Shown here: piece by piece, positions 34,259 through 43,839 of the stretch
How positions within the stretch are numbered: the stretch's first letter is position 1
Layout of the letters: the number at the start of each line of letters is the position of its first letter
Assembly: GCA_963780175.1 (NCBI GenBank)
Contig: CAWAAT010000001.1
Location: 62,001-126,000 of the forward strand
From: Brooklawnia sp963780175
GTDB lineage: Bacteria > Actinomycetota > Actinomycetes > Propionibacteriales > Propionibacteriaceae
Length of the DNA stretch: 64,000 nt
Direction of reading: 5' to 3'
Translations under genes and position numbers: made by a program
Notes under the pieces: model-generated
Told to the model about the DNA's origin: nothing
What the model saw: only the letters and a program-made list of their open reading frames with translations
The model's database searches: none

Positions 34259-35191
34259 GTGGGCGGAGTACTGGCAGGTTTCTTCACGATCTGGGCTGTC
34301 ATCGCGGTCGGCTGGCTGATGGCCCAGCTGAAGGTGCTCGACGTCACCGCTCAGGGTGTCCTGTCCCGGGTGTCGTTCTATGTTGGCGTGCCGGCGCTGC
34401 TGTTCAGCAGCATGGTGAACGCCGATGTCGCCAGGGTCTTCTCGTCCCACGTGATCGTGTCGATCCTCGCCATCGCGATCACCCTGGCGATCTACCTGGT
34501 GCTGACAGGTACGATCTGGAAACGCAGTCCGGGCCACAAGGTGATCGGCGGGTTCGCGTCCTGCTACGTGAACGCCAACAACATGGGCCTGCCGATTGCG
34601 GCCTACGTGCTGGGCGACACCACCTGGGTGGCGCCGATTCTGTTGATCCAGGTGATCTTCCTGCAGCCCTTGGGGCTGTCGATCCTGGACGGGCTGGCCG
34701 CCCGGCGCGAGGGTCGCGAGCCATCCTGGCTGGTCAACGCCACCCTTCCGATGCGTAACCCGATGACGATCGGCGTGCTGGCCGGGCTGGTGGTGAACAT
34801 GGCCGAACTGCGGCTGCCTGCGGTGTTGCTCGACACGGCCGGGCTGATCGGTGGCATCGCGGTGCCGGCCATGCTGATCGCGTTCGGCATCTCGCTGCGG
34901 CTGGGGCCGCTGCCAGGTCAGGGCAATCTCGCCGAGACGCTCACCATCAGCGTCCTCAAGGTGATCGTGATGCCGGCGGTGGCATTCGCACTGGCACGCC
35001 TGTTCGGACTGGACGCGCAGACCACGCTGGCGGTTACCGTGCTGGCCGGCCTGCCGACCGCACAGAACGTCTTCGTCTTCGCGATGCGCGGCGAGGAAGC
35101 GGTGCAACTGGCGCGAGATTCCATCTTCATCACCTCGTTCGCAGCGATCCCCGCAGTCACCGCTCTGGCCGCCCTGGTGCACTCGATCTGA
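34259..35191 (+). CDS. AEC-family transporter (auxin/malonate efflux carrier type)
   Basis: A membrane transporter of about 310 residues with ten predicted helices. Family blocks are LSRVSFYVGVPALLFSSM, CYVNANNMGLPIAAYVLG and LAGLPTAQNVFVFA, the last two being the conserved Asn-rich half-helices. Members move organic anions such as malate, malonate or auxin; the substrate here is not known. The GTG at 34259 starts just before the first helix. The same frame is open to an ATG at 34220, which would add 13 residues. It diverges from the DedA gene. Confidence 0.85.
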   Translation: MGGVLAGFFTIWAVIAVGWLMAQLKVLDVTAQGVLSRVSFYVGVPALLFSSMVNADVARVFSSHVIVSILAIAITLAIYLVLTGTIWKRSPGHKVIGGFASCYVNANNMGLPIAAYVLGDTTWVAPILLIQVIFLQPLGLSILDGLAARREGREPSWLVNATLPMRNPMTIGVLAGLVVNMAELRLPAVLLDTAGLIGGIAVPAMLIAFGISLRLGPLPGQGNLAETLTISVLKVIVMPAVAFALARLFGLDAQTTLAVTVLAGLPTAQNVFVFAMRGEEAVQLARDSIFITSFAAIPAVTALAALVHSI

Positions 35192-35276
35192 CCCCGTCGG
35201 GCACCCGCTAGCAACAGCCAGGCTGACTGTTGACGTCTGCGTGGCAGGCGGTTCGCTGGCGGAGTAGCGTCAAGCC

Positions 35277-37727
35277 ATGACATTGGTACCCTCCCTGACC
35301 AAGGACGAACTCGACAGTGTGGACGCCTGGTGGCGTGCCGCCAACTACCTCATCGTCGGCCAGATCTACCTTCAGGAGAACCCCCTGCTGGCCCGGCCGT
35401 TGAGCGCTGAGGACATCAAACCGCGCCTGCTGGGCCACTGGGGCACCAGCACCGGCCTGAGCTTCATCTACTCGCATTTGAACCGCCTCATCCGCCACAC
35501 CGACCAGGACGTCGTCTACATCGCCGGCCCAGGTCACGGTGGTCCTGCCTTGGTGGCTGCCGGGTACCTCGAGGGCTACTACTCCGAGGTCTTCCCCAAG
35601 GTCACTCAGGACGCCAACGGTCTACGGCAGCTATTCCGCCAGTTCAGTGCCCCCGGCGGCATCCCCTCCCACGCCTCGGTCACCACGCCCGGTTCCATCC
35701 ACGAGGGTGGCGAACTCGGCTATGCGCTGTCACACGCCTTCGGTGCCGCCTTTGACAACCCCGACCTGCTGGTCGCCGCGGTGGTCGGTGACGGTGAGGC
35801 CGAGACCGGCCCGCTCGAGGGCGGCTGGAAGGGCATCAGCTTCCTGAACCCCGTGCACGACGGTGCCGTCCTGCCGATCCTGCATCTCAACGGCGGAAAG
35901 ATCGCCGGCCCCACGGTGCTGGCTCGTAAGGATCCCGACGAGGTGACCGCGCTCTTCGCCGGCCACGGCTATGACGTGGTGTGGGTCGAGGGTCAGGACC
36001 TGCCCTGGATCCACGAGCGCTTCGCCGAGGCCCTCACGTACTGCTATGAGCGCATCCGCAAGATCCAGGAAGAGGCCCGCAACGGCACCTGGGACGGCGA
36101 GCGTCCCACCTGGCCGATGATCATCCTGCGCACCCCGAAGGGCTGGACCGGTCCGCACGACGTGGACGGCAAGACCGTCGAGGGCACGTGGCGCTCGCAT
36201 CAGGTGCCGCTGTCGGGTGTCAAGGCAGACCCTGCGCACCTGGCGATGCTCGAGGACTGGATGCGGTCATACAAGATCGACGAGCTGTTCAATTCCGACG
36301 GCTCCATCACCGAGCTGGTCGCGTCCAACAACCCTGTCGGCGACAAGCGGATGACCGCCAATCCGTACGCGAACGGTGGGCGGCTGACCGTCGACCTCGA
36401 CCTGCCGAACTACCGGGATTACGCCATCGAGGTGAACCCCGAGGGCCGCGGCACCGAACGTGCCGAGTCGACCCGCAAGCTCGGCGAGTTCATGCGTGAC
36501 ATCTATTCGAAGAACCCCAAGAACTTCCGGCTCTTCTGCCCCGACGAGACCAACTCGAACCGCCTCGGCGCGGTCTTCGAGGTCTCGGATCGCGCGTTCA
36601 TGGAGCGCACAACCGTCATCGACGAGAAGCTGAGTCGCCACGGCCGGGTCATGGAGGTGCTGAGCGAGCACAACTGCCACGGCTGGCTCGACGGCTACAA
36701 CCTCACCGGACGGCACGGGATGTTCGCGTCCTACGAGGCGTTCGGCATGGTGAGTGCGTCCATGACGATGCAGCAGGCCAAGTGGCTGCAAGAGGCCAAC
36801 CACCTCGAGTGGCGCGCCAAGGTGCCCAGCACCAACATCCTGCTGAGCTCCACCTGCTGGCGCAACGACCACAACGGCTTCTCCCACCAGTCGCCCGAAC
36901 TGCTCCAGGTCGTGTTGAACCTCCGCGGAGACGTGGCTCGCATCTACCTGCCGCCGGACGCCAACTGCCTGGTCGAGGTCGCCGACCACTGCTTCAAGTC
37001 GCGCAACTACGTCAACCTGATCATCCAGGACAAGCAGCCGCAGCCCCAGTGGCTGAGCATGGATGAGGCCGTCGAGCACTGCACTCGCGGCTTCGGAATC
37101 TGGGACTGGGCCGGCACCGAAGGGCTGGGAGACGAGCAGCCAGACATCGTGGTGGCCTGCGCCGGTGACGTGGTGACGATGGAGACCGTCGCGGCTGTCG
37201 AGATCGTCAAGACGACGCTGCCCGACCTGAAGATTCGTTTCGTCAACGTGGTCGACCTGATGGCGCTGTATCGCCCGAAGGACCACCCGCACGGCATGAG
37301 CGCCAGGCAGTTCACCGATACCTTCACCGACGACGCGGACGTGATCTTCGCCTTCCACGGCTACCCCGGCGCGATCCATCAGCTCGTGCACGGGCGACCG
37401 GACGTCGACCGGTTCCGGGCCCGCGGGTTCCGCGAGCAGGGCACCACCACCACGCCGTTCGACATGGTGGTTCGCAACGAGGTCGACCGGTACCACCTGG
37501 TCATGGACATCCTCAACAACGCCCGCAACGTGCCCGAGGGTGGCATTCAGTTGTACCGCTGGTGCGAGGACATGCTGTCTGCTCACCGCGAGTACATCGT
37601 TGAGAATCTGGAGGACCTGCCCGAGGTTCGGGACTGGCAACTCGGCCTCTTCGAGGCCCCCGATCTCGCCGCCCGTTCAGACAGGTCGGAGGCGCACGTG
37701 CCGCGTCCGCCGTTGCCCGAGCGCTGA
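35277..37727 (+). CDS. xfp: Xylulose-5-phosphate/fructose-6-phosphate phosphoketolase
   Basis: An 816-residue thiamine-diphosphate enzyme that cleaves xylulose 5-phosphate (and often fructose 6-phosphate) with phosphate to acetyl phosphate plus an aldose phosphate. Phosphoketolase signatures are GHWGTSTGLSFIYSHLNR, the PGHGGPALVA block, and GDGEAETGPLEGGWKGISFLN for cofactor binding. FCPDETNSNRLGAVFEVSDR lies in the middle domain. It is uninterrupted and full length. A TAGCGT hexamer at 35265-35270 lies 6 bases before the ATG and no ribosome site is seen, so the mRNA is probably leaderless. It stands alone, followed by a long hairpin. Confidence 0.96.
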   Translation: MTLVPSLTKDELDSVDAWWRAANYLIVGQIYLQENPLLARPLSAEDIKPRLLGHWGTSTGLSFIYSHLNRLIRHTDQDVVYIAGPGHGGPALVAAGYLEGYYSEVFPKVTQDANGLRQLFRQFSAPGGIPSHASVTTPGSIHEGGELGYALSHAFGAAFDNPDLLVAAVVGDGEAETGPLEGGWKGISFLNPVHDGAVLPILHLNGGKIAGPTVLARKDPDEVTALFAGHGYDVVWVEGQDLPWIHERFAEALTYCYERIRKIQEEARNGTWDGERPTWPMIILRTPKGWTGPHDVDGKTVEGTWRSHQVPLSGVKADPAHLAMLEDWMRSYKIDELFNSDGSITELVASNNPVGDKRMTANPYANGGRLTVDLDLPNYRDYAIEVNPEGRGTERAESTRKLGEFMRDIYSKNPKNFRLFCPDETNSNRLGAVFEVSDRAFMERTTVIDEKLSRHGRVMEVLSEHNCHGWLDGYNLTGRHGMFASYEAFGMVSASMTMQQAKWLQEANHLEWRAKVPSTNILLSSTCWRNDHNGFSHQSPELLQVVLNLRGDVARIYLPPDANCLVEVADHCFKSRNYVNLIIQDKQPQPQWLSMDEAVEHCTRGFGIWDWAGTEGLGDEQPDIVVACAGDVVTMETVAAVEIVKTTLPDLKIRFVNVVDLMALYRPKDHPHGMSARQFTDTFTDDADVIFAFHGYPGAIHQLVHGRPDVDRFRARGFREQGTTTTPFDMVVRNEVDRYHLVMDILNNARNVPEGGIQLYRWCEDMLSAHREYIVENLEDLPEVRDWQLGLFEAPDLAARSDRSEAHVPRPPLPER

Positions 37728-37752
37728 TCAGCGGCCGCCGCTCCATCTCGGA

Positions 37753-37793
37753 CGCCGCTGCCAGGTTGGGGAGACCCCAGCCTGGTAGCGGCG
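37753..37793 (+). terminator. Hairpin terminator after phosphoketolase
   Basis: A 19-base stem CGCCGCTGCCAGGTTGGGG / CCCCAGCCTGGTAGCGGCG with a 3-base loop AGA, fully paired if two G-T wobbles are allowed. It lies 26 bases after the xfp stop and is followed by TTCC. Confidence 0.88.
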
Positions 37794-37832
37794 TTCCGCC
37801 GTCTTGGCCGGGGCCCTAGGCTTGCCTGCGAG

Positions 37833-40800
37833 ATGAGCCAACCAGCCGCCAGTGCCCCAGCCCGCATCGAGTTCGATGCGGGGCTGCCCATCACAGCGCA
37901 CGTCGAACAGATCACCGAACTGGTCAGGACCCATCAGGTCGTCGTGGTGGCGGGGGAGACCGGTTCGGGCAAGACCACCCAGCTGCCGAAGATCTGCCTG
38001 TTGGCCGGCCGCCAGCGCATCGGGCACACCCAGCCCCGCCGGATCGCGGCCCGCAGCGTCGCGGAGCGCATCGCCGACGAGATGGGCGTCCAACTCGGCG
38101 AACTGGTCGGCTACCAGGTGCGCTTCACCCGCCAGGCGGGACGACAGACCCAGGTCAAGCTGATGACCGACGGCATCCTGCTGGCCGAGATCACCCGCGA
38201 CCGCGAGCTTCGCCACTACGACACGATCATCATCGACGAGGCGCACGAGCGCAGCCTCAACGTCGACTTCCTGCTCGGTTACCTCAAGCAGTTGCTACCC
38301 CGCCGCCCCGACCTCAAGGTGATCATCACCTCGGCAACCATCGACACCGCCCGCTTCTCCGAGCACTTCAACGACGCGCCGGTCGTCGAGGTCTCTGGGC
38401 GAAGTTTCCCGGTGGAGGTCCGCTACCGGCCGCTGGTCGACCCCGACCGCCCCGACGACAGTCTCGAGCAGGCCGACGGCATCGTGGCCGCGGTCGATGA
38501 GGTGCGCGCCCAGGGTGCCGGCGATGTCCTGGTGTTCTGTTCGGGGGAGCGTGAGATCAGGGACGCCGCAGAGGCGCTGGCCGCCCAGAAACTGCCGGAC
38601 ACCGAGATCCTGCCGTTGCACGCCAGGCTGTCGGCCGCCGAGCAACACCGCATCTTCGCCGCCCACACCGGACGCCGGATCGTGCTGGCCACCAACATCG
38701 CCGAGACCTCGCTCACCGTCCCCGGCATCCGCTATGTGGTTGATGCAGGAACCGCGCGCATCTCGCGCTACTCGACCCGCACCAAGGTACAGCGGCTTCC
38801 CATCGAGCCAATCAGTCGGGCCAGTGCCAACCAACGGGCTGGTCGCTGCGGACGCGTGGCACCGGGTGTCGCGATCCGGTTGTACAGCGAGGACGACTAC
38901 CTCTCGCGTCCCGAGTTCACCGAACCAGAGATCCTGCGCACCAATCTGGCATCGGTCATCCTGCAGATGGCCAAGGCAAGGCTCGGTGACATCGCCGGTT
39001 TCCCGTTCGTCGAGGCCCCGGACGCCGCCCAGATCGGTGATGGGCTGCGGCTGCTGGACGAGTTGGGTGCGCTCCGGTCACGTTCCCCGATCAGGCTCAC
39101 CCCGGTGGGCAACAGCCTGGCCGAACTGCCCATCGATCCTCGGCTGGCAAGGATGCTCATCGAGGCGCACACCCGGGGATGTCTGCGTGAGGTGCTGGTC
39201 ATCGCATCCTTCCTTGCCATCCAGGACGTGCGCGAGCGGCCGGCTGATCACCGTGAGGACGCGGACCGGCTGCACGCCCGGTTCTTCTCCGAGGCGGCCC
39301 TGGAGCCGACGCCGACGGCCCTCGCGGTCTTCGACCAGCAACATCCGGCGCGCTACACCCCCCACACGAGCCGGCCTGCGCCCCAGAGCCGACCGGCTGG
39401 GCAGACAGCCAGCGCGCAACCCCTGCGGCACACCCCGCACACCTCCAAGACGGCCCGCGCCAGGGGAGTGCGGGGTGAGCAACCCATCGCCGCGGCCGTG
39501 GCCAGTGACCCGGGAGGCGACATCCTCGCGATCGTCCGACTCTGGCGCTACCTGCAGGTCAAACGTCGAGAGTTGTCGGGCAACCAGTTCCGTCGGCTGT
39601 GCCGCGACGAGTACCTCAACTCTCTGCGCATCCGGGAATGGCAGGACCTGCACACCCAACTCAAGCAGGTGTGCAAGGACCTCGACATGCACCGAAATGC
39701 GCAAGAAGCCGCCAACGATCAGGTGATGACCGCAGTGCTCGCCGGTCTGCTCAGCCACGTCGGTCTGCAGTTGCCGCCGCCCCCACGTGACCCGTCCTCG
39801 CGCGGTCGGCAGCGACGTCCGATGACCGAGTTCATGGGAGCGCGTGGGGCCCGGTTCGCCATTCAACCCGGATCGGCGCTGGCCCGGCGTCCACCACAGT
39901 TGGTGATGGCCGTCGAACTGGTCGAGACGTCCCGGTTGTGGGCCCGCACGGTCGCCGGTGTCGAACCCGAGTGGATCGAACAGGTGGGTGCGCACCTGCT
40001 GAGGCGCAGCCATTCCGAGCCGCACTGGTCGTCCAGCTCGGCCAGTGTGCTCGCCCACGAGAAGGTCACCCTGCTGGGGGTGCCGATCATCGCGGATCGG
40101 CTGGTCAATTACGCGAGCATCGACGAGCCGACCGCCCGGCAGATCTTCATCCGGTCAGGTCTGGTCGAAGGCCAATGGCACCCGGTCGACACCCACGCGA
40201 ACCACGACTTCCTGCGGCACAACGCCGAGGTGCTGCGCGAGGCCGATGAGGTGGCCGATCGCACGCGCCGGCGCGGCGTGCTGATCGACGACCAGCAGGT
40301 CTTCGACTTCTATGACGTGCGGTTGCCCTCGCACGTCACCAGTGGGGCGGCCTTCGACGCCTGGTGGCGCAGCCACCCGGACCCCACGTTCCTCGAGTTC
40401 GACCTCGACCTGCTCACCGACACCGACGACCTGGACGAGGCCCGGGCGGCATACCCGGACCGGTGGCAGATCGTTGGGCTGAACCTGCCGGTCAGCTACG
40501 TCTTCGAGCCGGGAGAAGGACGCGACGGGGCCACCGTCCGCGTGCCGCTGGCCCAGTTGAACCAGCTGACCCCGGAGCCGTTCAGCTGGCAGGTGCCGGG
40601 GCTTCGCCTTGAGTTGGCCACCGAGCTCATCCGCCATCTTCCCAAGCAGGTGAGGACGAGATTCGTGCCCGCCCCCGACCACGCCCGCGAGGCCCTGGTC
40701 TGGCTGAACGCCCATGAACCCGACCACTCACGCCGGTTCTGCGACGAAATCGGCCGAGCGCTGACCGGGATCACCGGTGAGGTGGTGGACGCCGCGGACT

Positions 40801-41801
40801 GGAGCCCAGACCAGGTACCCGCGCACCTGCAGGTGGGGTTCGAGGTCACTCAGCCGGGCAAACCGCCGCGCTTCAGCCGCGACCTGACCGAGCTCCGTCA
40901 GGAGTTGTCCGCACAGGTGAGCAGGACGATCACCAGAGCCGCGCCCAAGGTGCAGGCCTCGACGTCCTGGGCCTTCGGCACGCTGGAGCAGAAGGTGAGC
41001 ATCCGACGCGCCGGCATCACCGCGGTCGGCTATCCGGCGCTGAAGGACCTGGGCAGTGCCGTGGGGGTGGTGATGGCCGAGACCGAGCACCAGCAGGCAG
41101 TCACCCACCGGCTGGGGCTGCGCAGACTATTGGTGCTGACCAATCCCGACCCGACCCGGTGGACCGTGTCGCACCTGAGCAACGCCGAGAAGCTCGCGCT
41201 GCCGACCAGTCCCTACCGCTCGGTTCCGGACCTGCTGGCGGACGCCAGACTGAAGTCCGCAGAGCAGTGCGCTGCCAGGCACGCAGACCCCTCGCGGGTG
41301 CGCGACGAGGACGACTTCGCCAGGCTCGCCCTCGCAGTTCGCCAGGAGCAGGCCGACCAGATGCGTCGGGTTGTCTCCGTGGCGGCGCTGGTCTGTCAAC
41401 TGGCCCGACAGGTGAGCGAGGAAGCCGCCCACTCGCCCGTCGGCGCCGAGGTGCTCGACCAGCTGGACAATCTAGTCTTCGACGGATTCATCTCGTTCAT
41501 CCGCGACCCCTGGTATGACCAGTTGCCCCGCTACTGCCGGGCAATGGTGGCCCGACTCGCTTCGGCACGAGCCAACCCCGGGCGGGACGCCCAGTTGGCC
41601 GCCTCCATCGACGCGCTGTCGGCCGAATACGACCAGCTGTGTGCTGCCCAACCACCGGGACGTCTGCCCAACGCCGTCGACGACATCGGCTTCCTCATCG
41701 AGGAGCTGCGCGTCCAGACGTTCGCCCAGACGCTGGGCACCTCGGTGACGGTCTCGGTCAAGCGGATCGCCAAGGCAATCGCACAGGTGCGCTCGGCCTG
41801 A
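37833..41801 (+). CDS. hrpA: ATP-dependent RNA helicase HrpA
   Basis: A 1322-residue DEAH-box helicase, full length for bacterial HrpA. Walker A GETGSGKTTQLPK is at about residue 41 and IIIDEAHERSLN at about 132. SATIDTARF follows, then LATNIAETSLTVPGI and QRAGRCGRVAPG. The HA2/OB region and the long HrpA-specific C-terminal DUF3418 domain follow. HrpA resolves stalled or collided ribosomes in E. coli. Residues about 505-560 form a Pro/Thr/Ala-rich insertion containing RYTPHTSRP and RHTPHTSK, absent from most homologues. A TAGGCT hexamer at 37817-37822 is 10 bases before the ATG. Confidence 0.93.
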   Translation: MSQPAASAPARIEFDAGLPITAHVEQITELVRTHQVVVVAGETGSGKTTQLPKICLLAGRQRIGHTQPRRIAARSVAERIADEMGVQLGELVGYQVRFTRQAGRQTQVKLMTDGILLAEITRDRELRHYDTIIIDEAHERSLNVDFLLGYLKQLLPRRPDLKVIITSATIDTARFSEHFNDAPVVEVSGRSFPVEVRYRPLVDPDRPDDSLEQADGIVAAVDEVRAQGAGDVLVFCSGEREIRDAAEALAAQKLPDTEILPLHARLSAAEQHRIFAAHTGRRIVLATNIAETSLTVPGIRYVVDAGTARISRYSTRTKVQRLPIEPISRASANQRAGRCGRVAPGVAIRLYSEDDYLSRPEFTEPEILRTNLASVILQMAKARLGDIAGFPFVEAPDAAQIGDGLRLLDELGALRSRSPIRLTPVGNSLAELPIDPRLARMLIEAHTRGCLREVLVIASFLAIQDVRERPADHREDADRLHARFFSEAALEPTPTALAVFDQQHPARYTPHTSRPAPQSRPAGQTASAQPLRHTPHTSKTARARGVRGEQPIAAAVASDPGGDILAIVRLWRYLQVKRRELSGNQFRRLCRDEYLNSLRIREWQDLHTQLKQVCKDLDMHRNAQEAANDQVMTAVLAGLLSHVGLQLPPPPRDPSSRGRQRRPMTEFMGARGARFAIQPGSALARRPPQLVMAVELVETSRLWARTVAGVEPEWIEQVGAHLLRRSHSEPHWSSSSASVLAHEKVTLLGVPIIADRLVNYASIDEPTARQIFIRSGLVEGQWHPVDTHANHDFLRHNAEVLREADEVADRTRRRGVLIDDQQVFDFYDVRLPSHVTSGAAFDAWWRSHPDPTFLEFDLDLLTDTDDLDEARAAYPDRWQIVGLNLPVSYVFEPGEGRDGATVRVPLAQLNQLTPEPFSWQVPGLRLELATELIRHLPKQVRTRFVPAPDHAREALVWLNAHEPDHSRRFCDEIGRALTGITGEVVDAADWSPDQVPAHLQVGFEVTQPGKPPRFSRDLTELRQELSAQVSRTITRAAPKVQASTSWAFGTLEQKVSIRRAGITAVGYPALKDLGSAVGVVMAETEHQQAVTHRLGLRRLLVLTNPDPTRWTVSHLSNAEKLALPTSPYRSVPDLLADARLKSAEQCAARHADPSRVRDEDDFARLALAVRQEQADQMRRVVSVAALVCQLARQVSEEAAHSPVGAEVLDQLDNLVFDGFISFIRDPWYDQLPRYCRAMVARLASARANPGRDAQLAASIDALSAEYDQLCAAQPPGRLPNAVDDIGFLIEELRVQTFAQTLGTSVTVSVKRIAKAIAQVRSA
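39431..39477. repeat. Inverted repeat inside the HrpA insertion
   Basis: CACCCCGCAC (39431-39440) is inverted as GTGCGGGGTG (39468-39477), a perfect 10-base stem with 27 bases between. It lies in the part of hrpA that encodes the extra low-complexity segment. Confidence 0.6.
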
Positions 41802-41807
41802 AGCTGC

Positions 41808-42050
41808 TCAGGTCAGCTCCAACTGCCAGGAACCGTCGATGTTTACCGGACGCAGGGTCAGTGGCGTGACTGGTCGAGGGCGCATCGCTTCGGCGACAGT
41901 TCCGTCGGTGACCAGGTTTCCGAGATTCACCCGGGTCGGAGGTACCAACATGATCTTCTCGCGATCGCCTTGGCCAAGCAGCCATGAGGGTGTCGCCCAG
42001 CGTCCGGCGTCAGCCTCTGAGGTCGCAAAGTCCGGGACTTTCGCCCGCAC
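41808..42050 (-). pseudogene. Possible 3' remnant of a NUDIX-like gene
   Basis: An open frame of 80 codons on the minus strand between treZ and hrpA. The frame is open back to the treZ stop (96 codons). The translation includes GRWATPSWLL, REKIMLVPPTRVNLGNL and SVAEA-like TVAEAMRPRP, which resembles the C-terminal part of actinobacterial NUDIX hydrolases with their LPPT and AEAL motifs. No NUDIX box is present, so at most a C-terminal fragment remains. Codon third positions are less GC-rich than in neighbouring genes. The assignment rests on weak resemblance. Confidence 0.3.
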
Positions 42051-42098
42051 GGTAGCAAGGACGGACGATCCAGGCAGATGGGGGAAGGAGAAGGCCGA

Positions 42099-43829
42099 TC
42101 AGCTCAGCACGACCACCGAGTGGGCAGGCATGTGCACCCGTCCGGCGTTGAGGCAGATCTCGCCCCAGGCGGCGGCGAGGCTCGTGCGCGTTTCCTCCAC
42201 GACAACTGGTCGCGGGCCCGGGCAGATGATCACGGTGAGAGGACCATGCACCATTCGGAACCAGTCTTCGCCGTGATCGCACACGACGACCTGGTCCTGC
42301 CCAATCAGTTTGTCCCTACGCAACCTGATCAGGCTGCGATACCAGGCCAGCATCCGGGCGTTCGGTGGGTGATCACGTTCGTGCCAGTCGAGCGTGCTGG
42401 CCTGGAAGGTTGATTCTGCCTGCGGATCGGGAATCGCCGGGTCGGGCCCGTAGACGACGTGCCAGTCATGCGAGTCGAATTCGGCCAGGCGTCCCTCGGT
42501 GACCGCGACGCCCAGCTGCTCGTCGTGGTCGGTGAAGAACTGGAACGGCCGTCGCGTGCCCCACTCCTGACCCTGGAACAGCAGGGGGGTGTAGGGCGAC
42601 AGCAGCAACACGGCAGCCCCGCCCGCCACGGCACCGGCAGGCAGGGACGCGTCCGGTCGGTCTCCCAGACCCCGGTTGCCGACCTGGTCGTGGTTCTGGG
42701 TGAAGACGACGAAGCGGCGTCGTTCGATATCGTCGGGCACTGGCGCCCCCCACGGTTGCCCGCGGAAGGTCGAGAACGAGCCGTCGTGTACGAAAACCTG
42801 CTTGCAGGGCCTTGGTCAGCACCTCGGCCGAGCCGAAGTCGACGTAGTAGCCGAAGGTCTCATCGGTCAGGTAGGCGTGCAGGGCGTGATGCACGTCGTC
42901 GGCCCACTGGCCGTCGATACCGAGCCCTCCTTCCGCTCTGGGCGCCAGCAGCGAGGCCTGGTTGAGGTCGGACTCGGCGATCAGCGCAACCCGACGTCCC
43001 AACTCCGGCCGAACCTGATCGACCCGCGTCCGACAGCTCCGCGAGGATGTGGACCTCGGGAGTCGTCGTGCAGGGCGTGTACCGCGTCCAGCCGCAAGGC
43101 GTCCACGTGGAACTCGCGAAGCCAGCGAATGGCGTTGTCGCAGATGAAATCCCGGACGCCGTGGGCGTGCTCGTCGTCCAGGTTGATGGCATCGCCCCAA
43201 GGGTGTGGAGTGCTTGGTGGTGAAGTACGGGGCGAAAACCGGCGCGTAGTTGCCGGCCGGGCCGAAGTGGTTGTAGACGACGTCCAGGCAGACGGCCAAT
43301 CCCCTGCGCGTGCGCGGCGTCAACGAAGCGTTGCAGGGCTGCCGGCCCGCCGTAGGACTCGTGCACCGCGTACAGCGATACCCCGTCGTAGCCCCAACCG
43401 CGATCACCGGGGAACGGCACGACGCGGCATCAGTTCGACGGTCTGGACGCCAAGGTTCGACCAGATGGTCGAGTCGCGCGATCGCGGCGTCCAGGGTGCC
43501 CGGCGTCGGTGAACGTACCGACGTGCAGTTCGTAGAAAACCGACCCGAGCACGTCGATGCCCGGCCCAGTCGCCGTCGCGCCCACTGGTGCGCGGCGGTG
43601 TCGAAGACCCGTGACGGACCATGGACCCCGCGCAGGCTGGCAGTGCGCTGCGCGGGTCGGGACGCGGTTCGCCGCCGTCGACCGACAGCAGGTAGTCGGT
43701 GCCGACCGGGAGGTCGATGATCCAGTGTTCCGGCCCGTCAACGGCCATCGCCAGTCGTTTGCCGTCGACCACCGCTTCGGCGGTGGTGGCCAGGGGAGCC
43801 CAGAGCCTGACGGGCAGTCGTTGCAGCAT
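42099..43829 (-). CDS. treZ: Malto-oligosyltrehalose trehalohydrolase TreZ, broken by many frameshifts
   Basis: TreZ releases trehalose from malto-oligosyltrehalose (GH13). The ATG at 43829 follows TGAGGACCAGACA. The protein can be followed across all three frames: LQRLPVRLWAP, GVHGPSRVFDTAAHQW, VLGSVFYELHVGTFTDAG, TLDAAIARLDHLVE, GDRGWGYDGVSLYAVHESYG and LAVCLDVVYNHFGPAGNYAP. It continues with HVDALRLDAVHAL (nucleophile region), EVHILAELSDAG, ALIAESDLN (acid/base Glu) and VVFTQNHDQVGNR, down to the stop at 42099. Eleven frame changes are needed, near 43645, 43600, 43577, 43500, 43455, 43435, 43300, 43197, 43055, 43028 and 42808. Nearly all are +1. Motifs are intact between them. Confidence 0.82.
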
Positions 43830-43839
43830 TGTCTGGTCC

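Noticed and set aside
37753..37793. Attachment site or transposon end formed by the 19-base inverted repeat
   Set aside because: Short loop, position right after a stop codon and no integrase or direct repeats nearby; a terminator explains it.
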